Notes: generated by a model from the sequence alone, not told the origin. 39,409 bases of DNA from Bacteroidaceae bacterium (GCA_024401215.1 JAKSLL010000028.1:1-39409), one strand, 5' to 3'; positions 25,508 through 34,872 are shown, counted from the stretch's first letter. A program made the numbers and translations.

Positions 25508-26647
25508 ATGAATAATCAGATTGAAAATATAACTTCCTTCCTTGTTATGGATATCCTCGATAAAGCAAATGAAATGCAAAAAGAAGGGATAGACATAATT
25601 CATTTAGAAGTGGGTGAACCTGACTTTGATGTTCCTGAATGTGTTGCAGAAAGTGTTGCAAAAGCATACGCAGAACACAGAACACATTATACGGCATCAA
25701 TAGGAGATATTGAATTAAGAGAAGAAATCGTCAAATTATATCAAAGAGAATACAACGTACGAATAGAACCAGATCAGGTTATAGTGACAAGTGGGTCCTC
25801 ACCTGCCATCTTATTCTTAATGATACTATTATGTAATAATGGTTCTGAGGTGATCATCAGTAATCCAGGCTACGCTTGTTACAAGAATTTTATTCTTGCA
25901 GCAAATGGCACACCAGTCTATGTCCCCCTTTATGCTGATACTGGATTTCAATATAAAATAGACGACATCAAAAAGTGCATTACTGACAAAACAGCTGCTG
26001 TTATCATAAATTCTCCCATGAATCCTACTGGTTGCATATTGTCAGAAGCGTTCATGAAGGATTTGTCTGAACTTAATATCCCGATTATTAGTGATGAGAT
26101 TTATCATGGTTTAGAATATGGAGAAAAGGCTCACTCCATACTTGAATTTACTGATAACGCATTTGTTCTCAATGGTTTCAGCAAGCGTTATGCAATGACA
26201 GGTTTAAGACTTGGTTATATGATTGCTCCAAAACAATACATCCCTGCTCTTATAAAGCTGCAACAGAATTTCATGATATGTGCCAGCAGTACAGCTCAAC
26301 GAGCTGGAATAGCTGCGTTACAGGATAAGAGCGACTACGTGGAGTCTATGGTGAAAACATATAATGAACGACGCATATATCTGATAGATAGGCTTAGAAG
26401 AATGGGATTTGTAATCCCTAAGAATCCAGAAGGGGCATTTTATGTTTTTGCTGATGCATCTAAATTCACAAACAATTCATTGGAATTTGCTTTCGACATT
26501 CTTGAAAAGGCTCATGTAGGAGTTACACCGGGAATAGATTTCGGTACGAAAGGTGAAGGATACATAAGATTTTCGTATGCCAACTCAATAGAGAATATAA
26601 AAGAAGGATTAGACAGGCTTGAAAAGTACTTAACAGATTTGCAGTAA
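25508..26647 (+). CDS. PLP-dependent aminotransferase, class I/II
   Basis: A 379-residue fold-type I aminotransferase. Motifs in order: EVGEPDFDVPE (34-44, substrate and cofactor contact), TSGSSPAI (94-101, phosphate-binding turn), INSPMNPTG (167-175), the aspartate in ISDEIYHGLEYG (about 194-205), and the PLP lysine K226 in LNGFSKRYAMTGLRLGY. R376-type carboxylate binding appears as YIRFSYANS near the C-terminus. It resembles aspartate or aromatic aminotransferases, but the amino acid used cannot be told. The gene ends 18 bp before a long hairpin that separates it from convergent genes. Confidence 0.9.
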   Translation: MNNQIENITSFLVMDILDKANEMQKEGIDIIHLEVGEPDFDVPECVAESVAKAYAEHRTHYTASIGDIELREEIVKLYQREYNVRIEPDQVIVTSGSSPAILFLMILLCNNGSEVIISNPGYACYKNFILAANGTPVYVPLYADTGFQYKIDDIKKCITDKTAAVIINSPMNPTGCILSEAFMKDLSELNIPIISDEIYHGLEYGEKAHSILEFTDNAFVLNGFSKRYAMTGLRLGYMIAPKQYIPALIKLQQNFMICASSTAQRAGIAALQDKSDYVESMVKTYNERRIYLIDRLRRMGFVIPKNPEGAFYVFADASKFTNNSLEFAFDILEKAHVGVTPGIDFGTKGEGYIRFSYANSIENIKEGLDRLEKYLTDLQ

Positions 26648-26664
26648 ATCAGCATTTTACAAAT

Positions 26665-26759
26665 AATCGCTACGCTTTTGGTTTGACAAATTTATGGTAT
26701 TATCCAGCAGTAATTGCTAACTTAGCCATAATGTGTCAAAAACAAAAAGCGTAGCGATT
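26665..26759. repeat. 95-nt long hairpin (MITE-like or shared terminator) between convergent genes
   Basis: AATCGCTACGCTTTT at the left end is matched by AAAAGCGTAGCGATT at the right end, and the pairing continues imperfectly for about 33 bp (26665-26697 with 26726-26759) through TGACA/TGTCA and TTATGG/CCATAA. The loop holds a small AGCA/TGCT hairpin. It could end transcription from both sides, but the stem is much longer than a usual terminator and lacks a T run after it. Confidence 0.65.
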
Positions 26760-26812
26760 GTTATATGTCCTTAACTGTCTCGTTTAACTGAACGTTTGTA
26801 CTAATATAAGAG

Positions 26813-28054
26813 TTATGACTTCTTCTTTCTTGGTGCAAGTTCACCTTCTGCTTTGTCAGAGAAGTCGTAATACCACCAGAAAGTCTTTCCGTGAGAACGA
26901 TGAGTTTTATTTATGCGTTCTCTTTCATTTGAGATTCCCACTTTCTGATGACAGTAGTCGATATAATCATTTATCATTACTGTGTCATGAATGGTTGCTA
27001 TTGAATCTCCATTTATTACAATCTTTTCAGGGGTTTCTTGGTTGTTTGACATTATTATCAACGCTTCCTTAAATGCCTTTGGCAATGAATCATAAGGATT
27101 TGTCAATGTGTCAGAAAGGTTATAATAGACAGGCAATTCTTCAAAGAATGTCTGTAGCTTCTTTTCAAGAAGTAGGTTGCATAAGTAATAGTCGGCAGTA
27201 TGCTCGTTCCAAAGTGTATCGTTAAGAACGAGATAAAAGTATCTGTCGGTATTTCTTATATTGTTGCCGCAAACAGCTCCAAGATGGTGACAAATCCATT
27301 TGCTTGTCAAGCGAGTGCCTGGCATTGTGTCATTAAGGATAAGCAACCCATCTTTTCCATCATATTGCGGATATTCAAAAATCTTTTCTGGCAGCTGCCC
27401 CATCATAGACAGGGCATACATTCTCAGTTCTGTCAATCGTGCACTCGTACGAAGTGACTTCTCCCCCACCTTGCTCGCTTCTTCGTATTTACCTTCGAGA
27501 ATCAGTCGTTCTGTCTTCAGTTCAAAGTGATACACATCCGAAGTGTGCGGTATGGCTCCAACTGCCAACATGGTGAAAAACAAAATGATATAATTAGGAT
27601 AAAGCATAGAGCGGATGTTGTAGTTCAATACAATGTCTCCACTCTCTCCAAACTTTTTTATGCCTATAATAAGTAGAGCATATAATATGATTACGAGAGG
27701 TGCAATCCACAGCCATGGACCAAAAGAAAAATTCATCATCGCCTCTTCGTCAACATCTGTAAGTATTGCGAGAACCAATGCCGACGGTATGTATGACCAA
27801 GCATAATGTGTGGATGACAGTTGAGTAATGTAAGAAACCAACCATTGCAGACATAGCAATATGCCTGTGATGATTATTGCTCCAATCAAAATTGAATATC
27901 TCGTTATTCCATTTGAGTAAACATGCTGCGCTTGAGCAAGTATCTCTCCTTGAATGAAATAAAGATAACAGAATGAGAATAGAGAAAATAGAATTCCGCA
28001 GGAGTAGCGAATAACTCCCGCGGTTTTCTCTTTTTGTGATTTGTTATAATTCAT
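26813..28054 (-). CDS. Membrane protein of unknown function, possibly DUF6057
   Basis: A 413-residue protein with about five membrane helices in the N-terminal 190 residues (for example YSCGILFSLFSFCYLYFI and WLWIAPLVIILYALLIIGI). A soluble C-terminal part begins with TPR-like helices (LILEGKYEEASKVGEKSLRT). It looks like the DUF6057 family of Bacteroidetes, recalled without a search. The C-terminus is basic (APRKKKS). It lies 54 bp after the glycogen branching enzyme gene on the same strand, so they probably share an mRNA. No catalytic motif is visible. Confidence 0.7.
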   Translation of the reverse strand: MNYNKSQKEKTAGVIRYSCGILFSLFSFCYLYFIQGEILAQAQHVYSNGITRYSILIGAIIITGILLCLQWLVSYITQLSSTHYAWSYIPSALVLAILTDVDEEAMMNFSFGPWLWIAPLVIILYALLIIGIKKFGESGDIVLNYNIRSMLYPNYIILFFTMLAVGAIPHTSDVYHFELKTERLILEGKYEEASKVGEKSLRTSARLTELRMYALSMMGQLPEKIFEYPQYDGKDGLLILNDTMPGTRLTSKWICHHLGAVCGNNIRNTDRYFYLVLNDTLWNEHTADYYLCNLLLEKKLQTFFEELPVYYNLSDTLTNPYDSLPKAFKEALIIMSNNQETPEKIVINGDSIATIHDTVMINDYIDYCHQKVGISNERERINKTHRSHGKTFWWYYDFSDKAEGELAPRKKKS

Positions 28055-28108
28055 TTATATTTCTCTATGCCAGCAATGACTAAATAATATGCTGACAACA
28101 TTTAATAA

Positions 28109-30163
28109 TTAGTCGACCTTTCTTAATACGAGGGCAGAACGAGCAGGGATATAAAGCTTCAACCATCCTTTGCCGTCTTTCTCGTATATAGGATCGTAAT
28201 TTGTGAGGTGCTTCACACTGTCGTCGCTCAATCCGAAACCTCCGAATGCTTTGTTGTCTGTGTTAAGCACAACCTCGTAGGCACCTTGTGGTACTATGAA
28301 TCCATAGTCAGTGAAAGACTGATTTGGCGAGAAGTTAAATACGAAGAGCAGGCTTCCTCTTGTGTAAGCAAGAATCTGGTCGCCATCATTATGCCAAACC
28401 TCCTGTACAGGTGTCTTTTGGATGTTCTTCTCTGATTTGAGTGTTGAAAGCATTGCTTCATCAAAATCGCCTAAGTAGTGGTAACATAGTTCTTTATTGT
28501 CAACAAGATTCCACTGACGACGACAGTATTTATGGCTCCATCCATTACCTTCGCGTGGGAAGTCTATCCATTCTGGATGTCCCCATTCGTTACCCATGAA
28601 GTTGAGGTATGCTCCGTTTAATGTTGATGCTGTGACAAGGCGAATCATCTTGTGAAGCGCAATGCCTCGGTTTGCCATAAAGTTCTCATCGCCCTTCTTG
28701 AAGTGCCAATACATATCAGCATCAACAAGCTGGAAGATAACAGTCTTATCACCAACAAGAGCCTGGTCATGACTTTCCGCGTAGGTGACAGTTTTCTCAT
28801 CCTTTCTGCGGTTTATCATCTCCCAAAGTATAGAAGACGGTTTCCAATCTTCATCTTTGAGCTCTTTCATGGTCTTAATCCAATAGTCAGGCACATTCAT
28901 CTGCATGCGATAGTCAAATCCGTATCCTCCATCCTTGAATGGAGCGCAGAGTCCTGGCATACCCGAAACATCTTCAGCAATAGTTATTGCATTTTTGTTT
29001 ACTTCGTGGATAAGCTGGTTGGCAAGTATAAGATAACATATTGCGTCATCATCCTGTGCTCCATTGAAATAGTCAGGATAACCGCCAATCTGTGGATTGT
29101 GGTTAAGATAGAGCATTGACATTACACCGTCAAATCGGAATCCATCAAAGTGATATTCTTCCAACCAGAACTTGCAGTTAGAGAGTAAGAAATGGATTAC
29201 TTCGCCCTTGCCGTAGTCAAAACAGAGGCTGTCCCAGAGATTATGCTCTCTGCGTGGACCTGCATGGAAGTACTGAGAACCGTCCCCAGCAAAGTTTCCA
29301 AGACCTTCAAGCTCATTTTTAACAGCATGAGAATGAACGATATCCATGATTACCGCTATTCCCATCTCATGTGCTGCATCTACAAGCGCCTTAAGTTCTT
29401 CTGGTGTACCGAAGCGACTTGAAGCAGCGAAGAAGTTGCTGACATGGTATCCGAACGAGCCATAATAAGGGTGTTCGGCAATAGCCATGATCTGTATTGC
29501 ATTATATCCTTCTTTCTTTATGCGTGGGAGGATATTCTCTCTGAATTCTGTGTATGTTCCAACTTTTTCAGCATCCTGAGCCATACCAATATGGCATTCG
29601 TAGATGAGAAGAGGTGGTGTTGAAGGCTTAAATGTCTTTTTCTTCCATTCGTATGGTGTTTCTGGGCACCATGCCTGAGCAGAGAATATTTTTGTCACAT
29701 CGTCTTGAACGACTCTGTTTATCCATGCAGGAATGCGCTCTCCTTCTCCTCCATCCCATTTAACCTTCAGCTTGAAGAGGTCTCCATGCTTTATCTGCTT
29801 GTTTGTGAGTTTGATTTCCCAGTTGCCATTCTTCAATGACTTCATCTTGTACTTCTCATCTTCCTTCCATCCATTGAAGTCGCCAATCACATAAATCTCT
29901 GTAGCATTTGGTGCCCATTCGCGGAGCACCCAGCCTTTTTCTGTTCTGTGAAGACCAAAGTAAAGGTAGCCTGACGCAAATTCACTCAAAGTTTGCTTTC
30001 CCTGAGTGAGTTCATAAGCCTTCTCTATTGCGTGGAGATGGCGTCCAACAATGGCTTCCTCGTATGGTTCAAGCCATGAATCATTCTTCACCAAGCCGAT
30101 ATGCTTTACCTTAGATGTTGCGCTTTTCTTTGCTGCGCAATTTGCTTTCTTTGCTGTTGCCAT
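28109..30163 (-). CDS. glgB: 1,4-alpha-glucan (glycogen) branching enzyme, eukaryote-like GH13_8 type
   Basis: A 684-residue enzyme that cuts alpha-1,4 chains and rejoins them by alpha-1,6 bonds. A short lysine- and alanine-rich leader (1-20) precedes a CBM48 domain (about 65-170, REWAPNATEIYVIGDFNGW). The GH13 barrel follows with ECHIGMAQ, nucleophile D345 (DGFRFDGVMSMLY), acid/base E397 (TIAEDVSG) and D466 (YAESHDQALVGDK), then a C-terminal all-beta domain. The motifs resemble yeast and human branching enzyme (GBE1) more than E. coli GlgB, and the length also fits that branch. Transcription probably starts in the 77-bp spacer upstream and continues into the membrane protein gene. Confidence 0.93.
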   Translation of the reverse strand: MATAKKANCAAKKSATSKVKHIGLVKNDSWLEPYEEAIVGRHLHAIEKAYELTQGKQTLSEFASGYLYFGLHRTEKGWVLREWAPNATEIYVIGDFNGWKEDEKYKMKSLKNGNWEIKLTNKQIKHGDLFKLKVKWDGGEGERIPAWINRVVQDDVTKIFSAQAWCPETPYEWKKKTFKPSTPPLLIYECHIGMAQDAEKVGTYTEFRENILPRIKKEGYNAIQIMAIAEHPYYGSFGYHVSNFFAASSRFGTPEELKALVDAAHEMGIAVIMDIVHSHAVKNELEGLGNFAGDGSQYFHAGPRREHNLWDSLCFDYGKGEVIHFLLSNCKFWLEEYHFDGFRFDGVMSMLYLNHNPQIGGYPDYFNGAQDDDAICYLILANQLIHEVNKNAITIAEDVSGMPGLCAPFKDGGYGFDYRMQMNVPDYWIKTMKELKDEDWKPSSILWEMINRRKDEKTVTYAESHDQALVGDKTVIFQLVDADMYWHFKKGDENFMANRGIALHKMIRLVTASTLNGAYLNFMGNEWGHPEWIDFPREGNGWSHKYCRRQWNLVDNKELCYHYLGDFDEAMLSTLKSEKNIQKTPVQEVWHNDGDQILAYTRGSLLFVFNFSPNQSFTDYGFIVPQGAYEVVLNTDNKAFGGFGLSDDSVKHLTNYDPIYEKDGKGWLKLYIPARSALVLRKVD

Positions 30164-30240
30164 AGTAATTAGTGTATTGTCTCTTAGATGTTAGTTGTCT
30201 TATAAAGGTAAATCAATACAAGCTGAAAACTTACTGCTCT

Positions 30241-30684
30241 TTATGCTTTAACCTTGAATATTACTTTCTTGATTTCAGGATTTTCTGATACACAAGGAGC
30301 ATGACCGTCCTGTGGGAAAAATATGACAAACTCTCCAGGATTGATAGTGACATATTTTTCTGCTACCCCTGGATAGAATGTTATATCCTTTGCTGCGTTG
30401 TATTCTGTCTCTGTGAGATTTTTGCGAGGAGTGTAACCCATAGTCTCAGGACAAGAAAGAGGAATCTGAATGTCAATCATGACATCATGGCTTTCAATCT
30501 TTGCTTCGTCAACAGACTTTCCTTTTGCAATGGCATAGTTTACAAACAAGTCTTTACCCTCTATTTCGACCTTTCCTGGCTCGTGCGCACAAAGGTCATT
30601 ATTGTTAATATACTCAACAACTTTTGAAAACAAAGGATTGATTCCGATGTATTTATTGAGATTTTCTATTGTGTCAATAATCAT
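30241..30684 (-). CDS. YhcH/YjgK/YiaL family protein (DUF386, EbgC-like)
   Basis: A 147-residue protein from the ATG at 30684 (MIIDTIENLNKYIGINPLFS); the frame stays open 10 codons upstream but without family sequence. It has the cupin-like beta-sandwich pattern of this family: VNYAIAKGKSVDEAKIESHD, IDIQIPLSCPETMGY and FVIFFPQDGHAPCV, with the metal-binding E, H and D/H residues in ESHDVMIDIQ and DGHAPC. Relatives are linked to sugar metabolism, for example as the small subunit of evolved beta-galactosidase. Its reaction is not established. It is followed by the branching enzyme and preceded by the inositol-monophosphatase-type gene, all on the minus strand. Confidence 0.85.
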   Translation of the reverse strand: MIIDTIENLNKYIGINPLFSKVVEYINNNDLCAHEPGKVEIEGKDLFVNYAIAKGKSVDEAKIESHDVMIDIQIPLSCPETMGYTPRKNLTETEYNAAKDITFYPGVAEKYVTINPGEFVIFFPQDGHAPCVSENPEIKKVIFKVKA

Positions 30685-30760
30685 AAAATATATAAGTTTA
30701 GAATGAAAAAACAAATGAAATAATTGAAGGGAATTATCTAAGAAGTACCATACATGCTTA

Positions 30761-31570
30761 TTATTGCAATTCCTTTATAGCTTGCTGCATCTCATTGATT
30801 ATCGCTTCATGAAGATGTCCGTTAGTGGCTACTACTTGTCGCCCGCACTCCCATTTCTCGTCTGCGCCGCTGTAGTCGCTAATCTTGCCGCCAGCTTCAA
30901 GCAAGATACATGCTCCAGCTGCGACATCCCATGGCTGAATAAAAGATTCGAAATACACGTCTATCTTCCCTGCTGCAAGATAGCACAACTCACTTTCTGC
31001 GCTGCCGTATGAACGAATGCTTGCACAATGTCCATATAATCTGCCTGTCATATTAAGACAGAATGAGCGCCAGTCGTCAGCATTGTATGGATAGCCGACC
31101 ATGATTAGAGCCTTGTCCATATCTGATATGGAAGATACATGGATTGGTTTGCCATTAAGGAAAGCCCCCATGCCTTTTGCAGCATAGTAAAGTTCCTTTC
31201 TTGACACCTCGTACACAACACCGATCAAGAAATCATCAGCATTGCGAAGCGCTATGCTGACGCAGTAAGGTGCGAGGTCATGTATGAAGTTGGTTGTTCC
31301 GTCTAGCGGGTCAACAACCCAGTAATATTCGCATTCGTCGTTTTTCTGCTCAACCGTCTTCTCTTCTGTGATAAATCCAGCTTCAGGAAGAATCTCTTTG
31401 AGCCGAGCCACAATCATCTGCTCGGAATTCTTGTCAACATAACTCACATAGTCATGACTGTGCTTTGATTCTACTCTGTCCAAATCAAATGACACTCTTT
31501 GTTCTGCAATAAAAGTGCCAACTTTTACTGCAAGTTCTTTAACATCAGACAAGATACTTTGCAAGTCCAT
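30761..31570 (-). CDS. Inositol monophosphatase family protein (SuhB-like)
   Basis: A 269-residue protein from the ATG at 31570 (MDLQSILSDVKELAVKVGTF); the frame continues upstream only to a TTG at 31627. Lithium-sensitive phosphatase motifs are present: ITEEKT (metal-binding glutamate), the signature VVDPLDGTTNFIHD with its DP.D.T ligands, and the second motif PWDVAAGACILLEAGG with the third aspartate. The enzyme removes phosphate from inositol 1-phosphate or similar small substrates, and SuhB relatives also affect rRNA transcription in E. coli. The MORN gene lies 63 bp upstream and the YhcH gene 76 bp downstream. Confidence 0.9.
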   Translation of the reverse strand: MDLQSILSDVKELAVKVGTFIAEQRVSFDLDRVESKHSHDYVSYVDKNSEQMIVARLKEILPEAGFITEEKTVEQKNDECEYYWVVDPLDGTTNFIHDLAPYCVSIALRNADDFLIGVVYEVSRKELYYAAKGMGAFLNGKPIHVSSISDMDKALIMVGYPYNADDWRSFCLNMTGRLYGHCASIRSYGSAESELCYLAAGKIDVYFESFIQPWDVAAGACILLEAGGKISDYSGADEKWECGRQVVATNGHLHEAIINEMQQAIKELQ

Positions 31571-31633
31571 ATTCAACAAATTATAGGTCTTTACTATTTG
31601 CGATGTCTTTTTGAAAAGATATTCCAATGTTTT

Positions 31634-32758
31634 TTACTGGCCCATCAGTCTTCCACGATTGTAGATGCCCTTTTTTATAACATTGCCATTGCGATCTTTT
31701 TCAACGAATGAACCGTCCCTCTGGTTGTTCACGTAAGAGCCTTCAAAACGAGTGCCGTCAGGAAGTTCCTCGACACCTTTGCCATTTTTCATTCCGTCTT
31801 TGAAATGTCCCTTGAACTTAGTGCCGTCAGATAGTCGGAGCACACCTTCACCATTCATCTCGCCATTAGACCAGTCTCCATCATAGACATCACCATTTGC
31901 TCCTGTGAACTTTCCACGTCCATGTTCCTTATCTTCAAGCCAATAACCTTCGTACTTTGAACCATCAGGCCAAGTGTAAGTGCCAAATCCGTCCATAAGT
32001 CCGTTCTTGAACTGACCTACATATTTTCGCTTATCAGAATAAGAGAAGATGCCCTGTCCTGTACGTTCGCCATTGTTGTAATCACCTTCGTACACATCGC
32101 CATTCTTGAATTTGTATATTCCTTTGCCATGCATAAGGTCATCTTTCCATCCTCCTGTGTAGAAGTCACCATTTGCGTATGCGTATTTTCCCTGGCCATT
32201 GCGCATGTCATTCATCATGTCACCCTCATAGGTGGAACCATCTCTCCAGTCGAATACTCCTTTGCCGCACTTCTTGTCATCCTTCCATCCGCCTTTATAG
32301 AATATTCCGTTTGCCCAAGTGTAAGTTCCTTCGCCATGACGCTTGTCTTGGTACCATTCGCCTGCATACTTGTCACCATTGAAATAGAACATAGTACCGA
32401 ATCCTTGCTGATAGTCTATATACCAGAGTCCGTCGTACTTATTGTTGTTGGCAAAATAGTAAACACCCTTACCATGCTGATGGTCTTGATGCCAGTTACC
32501 TTCATATTTCTCTCCGTCGGTGAAAGTGTAGACTCCATAGCCCTGACGCTTACCTTTCGCATACTCTCCCTCGTAAGTGTCACCTGTTACAAAAGTTGTT
32601 TTTCCTTTGCCATGAGGTTTGCCTCCTTCGAGTTCTCCATAATATTTTGATTTATCTTTTGGGTTCAGATAGTTGCCAATCATAACCTTTTGTGCGAAAG
32701 AAGGCATTGATAGGAACAACATCGTAAATCCTGATATAATATACTTGCTAAATTTCAT
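31634..32758 (-). CDS. Exported MORN-repeat protein (14 repeats)
   Basis: A 374-residue protein with a signal peptide (MKFSKYIISGFTMLFLSMPS, cleavage after about FAQ at 23). From residue 39 to about 360 it consists of 14 successive 23-residue MORN units of the form YEGxWxxGxxxGxGxxxxxDGxx, for instance YEGEYAKGKRQGYGVYTF and YVGQFKNGLMDGFGTYTW. MORN units form an extended beta sheet that binds lipids or proteins. No catalytic domain is attached, so it is likely a scaffold or surface protein in the periplasm or outer membrane. It has its own promoter (32796-32803) and is separated from the YigZ gene by a terminator. Confidence 0.9.
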   Translation of the reverse strand: MKFSKYIISGFTMLFLSMPSFAQKVMIGNYLNPKDKSKYYGELEGGKPHGKGKTTFVTGDTYEGEYAKGKRQGYGVYTFTDGEKYEGNWHQDHQHGKGVYYFANNNKYDGLWYIDYQQGFGTMFYFNGDKYAGEWYQDKRHGEGTYTWANGIFYKGGWKDDKKCGKGVFDWRDGSTYEGDMMNDMRNGQGKYAYANGDFYTGGWKDDLMHGKGIYKFKNGDVYEGDYNNGERTGQGIFSYSDKRKYVGQFKNGLMDGFGTYTWPDGSKYEGYWLEDKEHGRGKFTGANGDVYDGDWSNGEMNGEGVLRLSDGTKFKGHFKDGMKNGKGVEELPDGTRFEGSYVNNQRDGSFVEKDRNGNVIKKGIYNRGRLMGQ

Positions 32759-32795
32759 ATAGTAAATGCTATAGTTATTTCTGTAATCTATTTTA

Positions 32796-32803
32796 CAAAG
32801 ATA
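32796..32803 (-). promoter_or_regulatory. -7 promoter element of the MORN gene
   Basis: TATCTTTG on the minus strand matches TAnnTTTG, with TTTC near the expected upstream position about 19 bp away. It is 38 bp before the ATG at 32758. Confidence 0.55.
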
Positions 32804-32885
32804 TTACATTTTTCGCAAATATGAAAGAAGCGTTAACTTTATTTATTATTTGCGACCCGAAAAATAGAAATATTTAAAACAAATA

Positions 32886-32911
32886 GGACAAAAACACTCA
32901 AGTTTTTGTCC
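32886..32911 (-). terminator. Terminator of the YigZ-like gene
   Basis: GGACAAAAAC (32886-32895) pairs exactly with GTTTTTGTCC (32902-32911) around a 6-nt loop. It lies 60 bp after the minus-strand stop at 32971, and on that strand is followed by TATTTGTTTT. Confidence 0.7.
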
Positions 32912-32970
32912 AAATTATTCTTTTATATGAAAGTGACTAACTGCACAAAATGTAAAACTTAACCTATTCT

Positions 32971-33567
32971 TCATTCCTCAACAAAAGATAATGTCTCAAC
33001 TTTTTCGAGTCTTGCTCTGAGTTTAGGCATAGAGTCTTTTCTTATCCTCAGCGTCATTGAGCAATCGGTGTCGTACCCTTGAGAAATGATGTCAGGCTGT
33101 TCTTCTTTTACTATCCTCATCACGTCATTCATGAAAGGATATTCAAACATGAAAGTCACCTCCTCATCTACAGTTTTTTCTATTATCTCAGCAGCAGCAA
33201 TGGCTTCAGCGGCAGCAGCCTTATAGGCAACAATAAGTCCTGATGTGCCAAGTTTTATGCCTCCAAAGTAGCGTACGACAATTATTAGGATGTTTGTCAG
33301 CTCGTTTGAATTTATCTGTCCGAGTATTGGCTTCCCTGCTGTGCCTGATGGCTCACCATTGTCATTAGCACGGAAGTCTAATCGTTCATGTCCCAGCATA
33401 TAAGCATAGCAGCAATGTCGAGCGTCATAGTATTTCTTTTGATACTCAGCTACATACTGCTTCACTTCTTCAACTGTTGTGACAGGAATAGCAAAAGCGA
33501 GGAACTTACTCCTTTTTTCGGAATAAGTACCCTCGCTTGTCGCTTTTATTGTCTTGTAACTGTCCAT
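32971..33567 (-). CDS. IMPACT/YigZ family protein
   Basis: A 198-residue protein. The N-terminal domain carries the family signature: RHCCYAYMLG, then NDNGEPSGTAGKPILGQI and VVRYFGGIKLGTSGLIVAY. The C-terminal domain is the small ferredoxin-like part with DTDCSMTLRIRK. Relatives are the human IMPACT N-terminal region and E. coli YigZ, which bind ribosomes or nucleic acid, but the reaction is unknown. It ends with its own terminator and lies 36 bp after the DUF1015 gene, possibly in the same transcript. Confidence 0.88.
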   Translation of the reverse strand: MDSYKTIKATSEGTYSEKRSKFLAFAIPVTTVEEVKQYVAEYQKKYYDARHCCYAYMLGHERLDFRANDNGEPSGTAGKPILGQINSNELTNILIIVVRYFGGIKLGTSGLIVAYKAAAAEAIAAAEIIEKTVDEEVTFMFEYPFMNDVMRIVKEEQPDIISQGYDTDCSMTLRIRKDSMPKLRARLEKVETLSFVEE

Positions 33568-33603
33568 TAAGGCGTCTTAAACAATTCAACAATAGAAGCT
33601 CTC

Positions 33604-34872
33604 TTATGAAAGCTTGTGGATGATGAGACCAGAACGCAGCTTTGGCTCAAACCATGTAGCCTTTGGAGGCATGATGTTGCCAGAGTCAGCAATGTCCATG
33701 ATCTGCTTCATGCTTACAGGATAGAGAGCAAGAGCGGCACGCATCTCACCTGAATCTACACGACGCTTGAGTTCGCCGAGACCGCGAAGGCCTCCTACGA
33801 AGTCTATGCGCTGAGATGAGCGTAAGTCACCAAGTTCAAGGATATCCTGAAGGATGAGACGTGAAGAGATATCTACATCAAGCACGCCGATAGGGTCATT
33901 CTCGTTGAATGTACCTGGCTTTGCATTGAGAGAATACCATTCTCCGTCGAGATAGAGTGAGAACTCGTGAGGCTGTGCTGGGCGATACTCCTCTACCCCC
34001 TTCTTCTCTACTGTGAAATTCTTTGCGAGTTTTTCAAGGAACTGCTCAGAAGTGTTGCCGTTGAGGTCTTTCACTACACGGTTATAGTCAAGGACTGTGA
34101 GCTGGCTTGCCTGGAAAGCAACTGCCATGAAGTAGTTATACTCCTCGTCACCCTTGTGGTTAGGGTTGGCATTCTTCTTCTCTGTTCCTACAAGAGCAGC
34201 AGCTGCTGAACGGTGATGTCCGTCAGCGATATAGAGTGCTGGCATCTTTGCGAACTCCTCTGTGATAGTCTTAATATCGTTGTCGTCGCTTACAATCCAA
34301 AGCTTATGACCAAACCCGTCGATAGGAGCTATAAAGTCATATTCTGGTTCTGTAGCAGCATACTTCATGATGAGCTTGTCGAGAACAGCGTTATCAGGGT
34401 AAGCGAAGAATACAGGTTCGATATTTGCGTTGTTCACACGAACATGCTTCATGCGGTCTTCCTCCTTGTCACGACGAGTAAGCTCATGCTTCTTGATTAC
34501 TCCCTTCTCGTAATCGCCTGAATAAGCACCGATTACAAGACCATACTGAGTCTTCTCCTTTCCGCCATTAGCAGGAAGATGCGAAGTCTGAGCATAGATG
34601 TAATACTGCTCCTTCTCGTCCTGAACGAGCCATCCATTATCTTGGAACTTCTGGAATTGGCGAGCTGCCTCGTCATAAACTTTAGGGTCATATTCAGAAG
34701 TACCTGGTTCGAAGTTGATCTCAGGTTTGATGATGTGGTAAAGAGACTTCTCGTTGTCGCCAGCTTCTGCTCGAGCTTCTTCTGAGTCGAGTACGTCGTA
34801 TGGACGGCTTTCAACCTCTTCTACGAGAGCCTTAGGAGGGCGAATGCCCTTGAATGGTTTTACTATTGCCAT
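33604..34872 (-). CDS. DUF1015 family protein next to serine biosynthesis genes
   Basis: A 422-residue cytoplasmic protein with the DUF1015 opening MAIVKPFKGIRPPKALVEEV and the characteristic MPALYIADGHHRSAAAALVG and RIDFVGGLRGLGELKRRVD. The family is widespread and often close to serA/serC, as here, but no reaction is firmly assigned. The DGHHR motif looks like a nucleotide or metal site. It has its own promoter (34913-34944), and the serA terminator and repeat copy B lie in the 509-bp spacer upstream, so it forms a separate transcript from serCA. Confidence 0.85.
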   Translation of the reverse strand: MAIVKPFKGIRPPKALVEEVESRPYDVLDSEEARAEAGDNEKSLYHIIKPEINFEPGTSEYDPKVYDEAARQFQKFQDNGWLVQDEKEQYYIYAQTSHLPANGGKEKTQYGLVIGAYSGDYEKGVIKKHELTRRDKEEDRMKHVRVNNANIEPVFFAYPDNAVLDKLIMKYAATEPEYDFIAPIDGFGHKLWIVSDDNDIKTITEEFAKMPALYIADGHHRSAAAALVGTEKKNANPNHKGDEEYNYFMAVAFQASQLTVLDYNRVVKDLNGNTSEQFLEKLAKNFTVEKKGVEEYRPAQPHEFSLYLDGEWYSLNAKPGTFNENDPIGVLDVDISSRLILQDILELGDLRSSQRIDFVGGLRGLGELKRRVDSGEMRAALALYPVSMKQIMDIADSGNIMPPKATWFEPKLRSGLIIHKLS

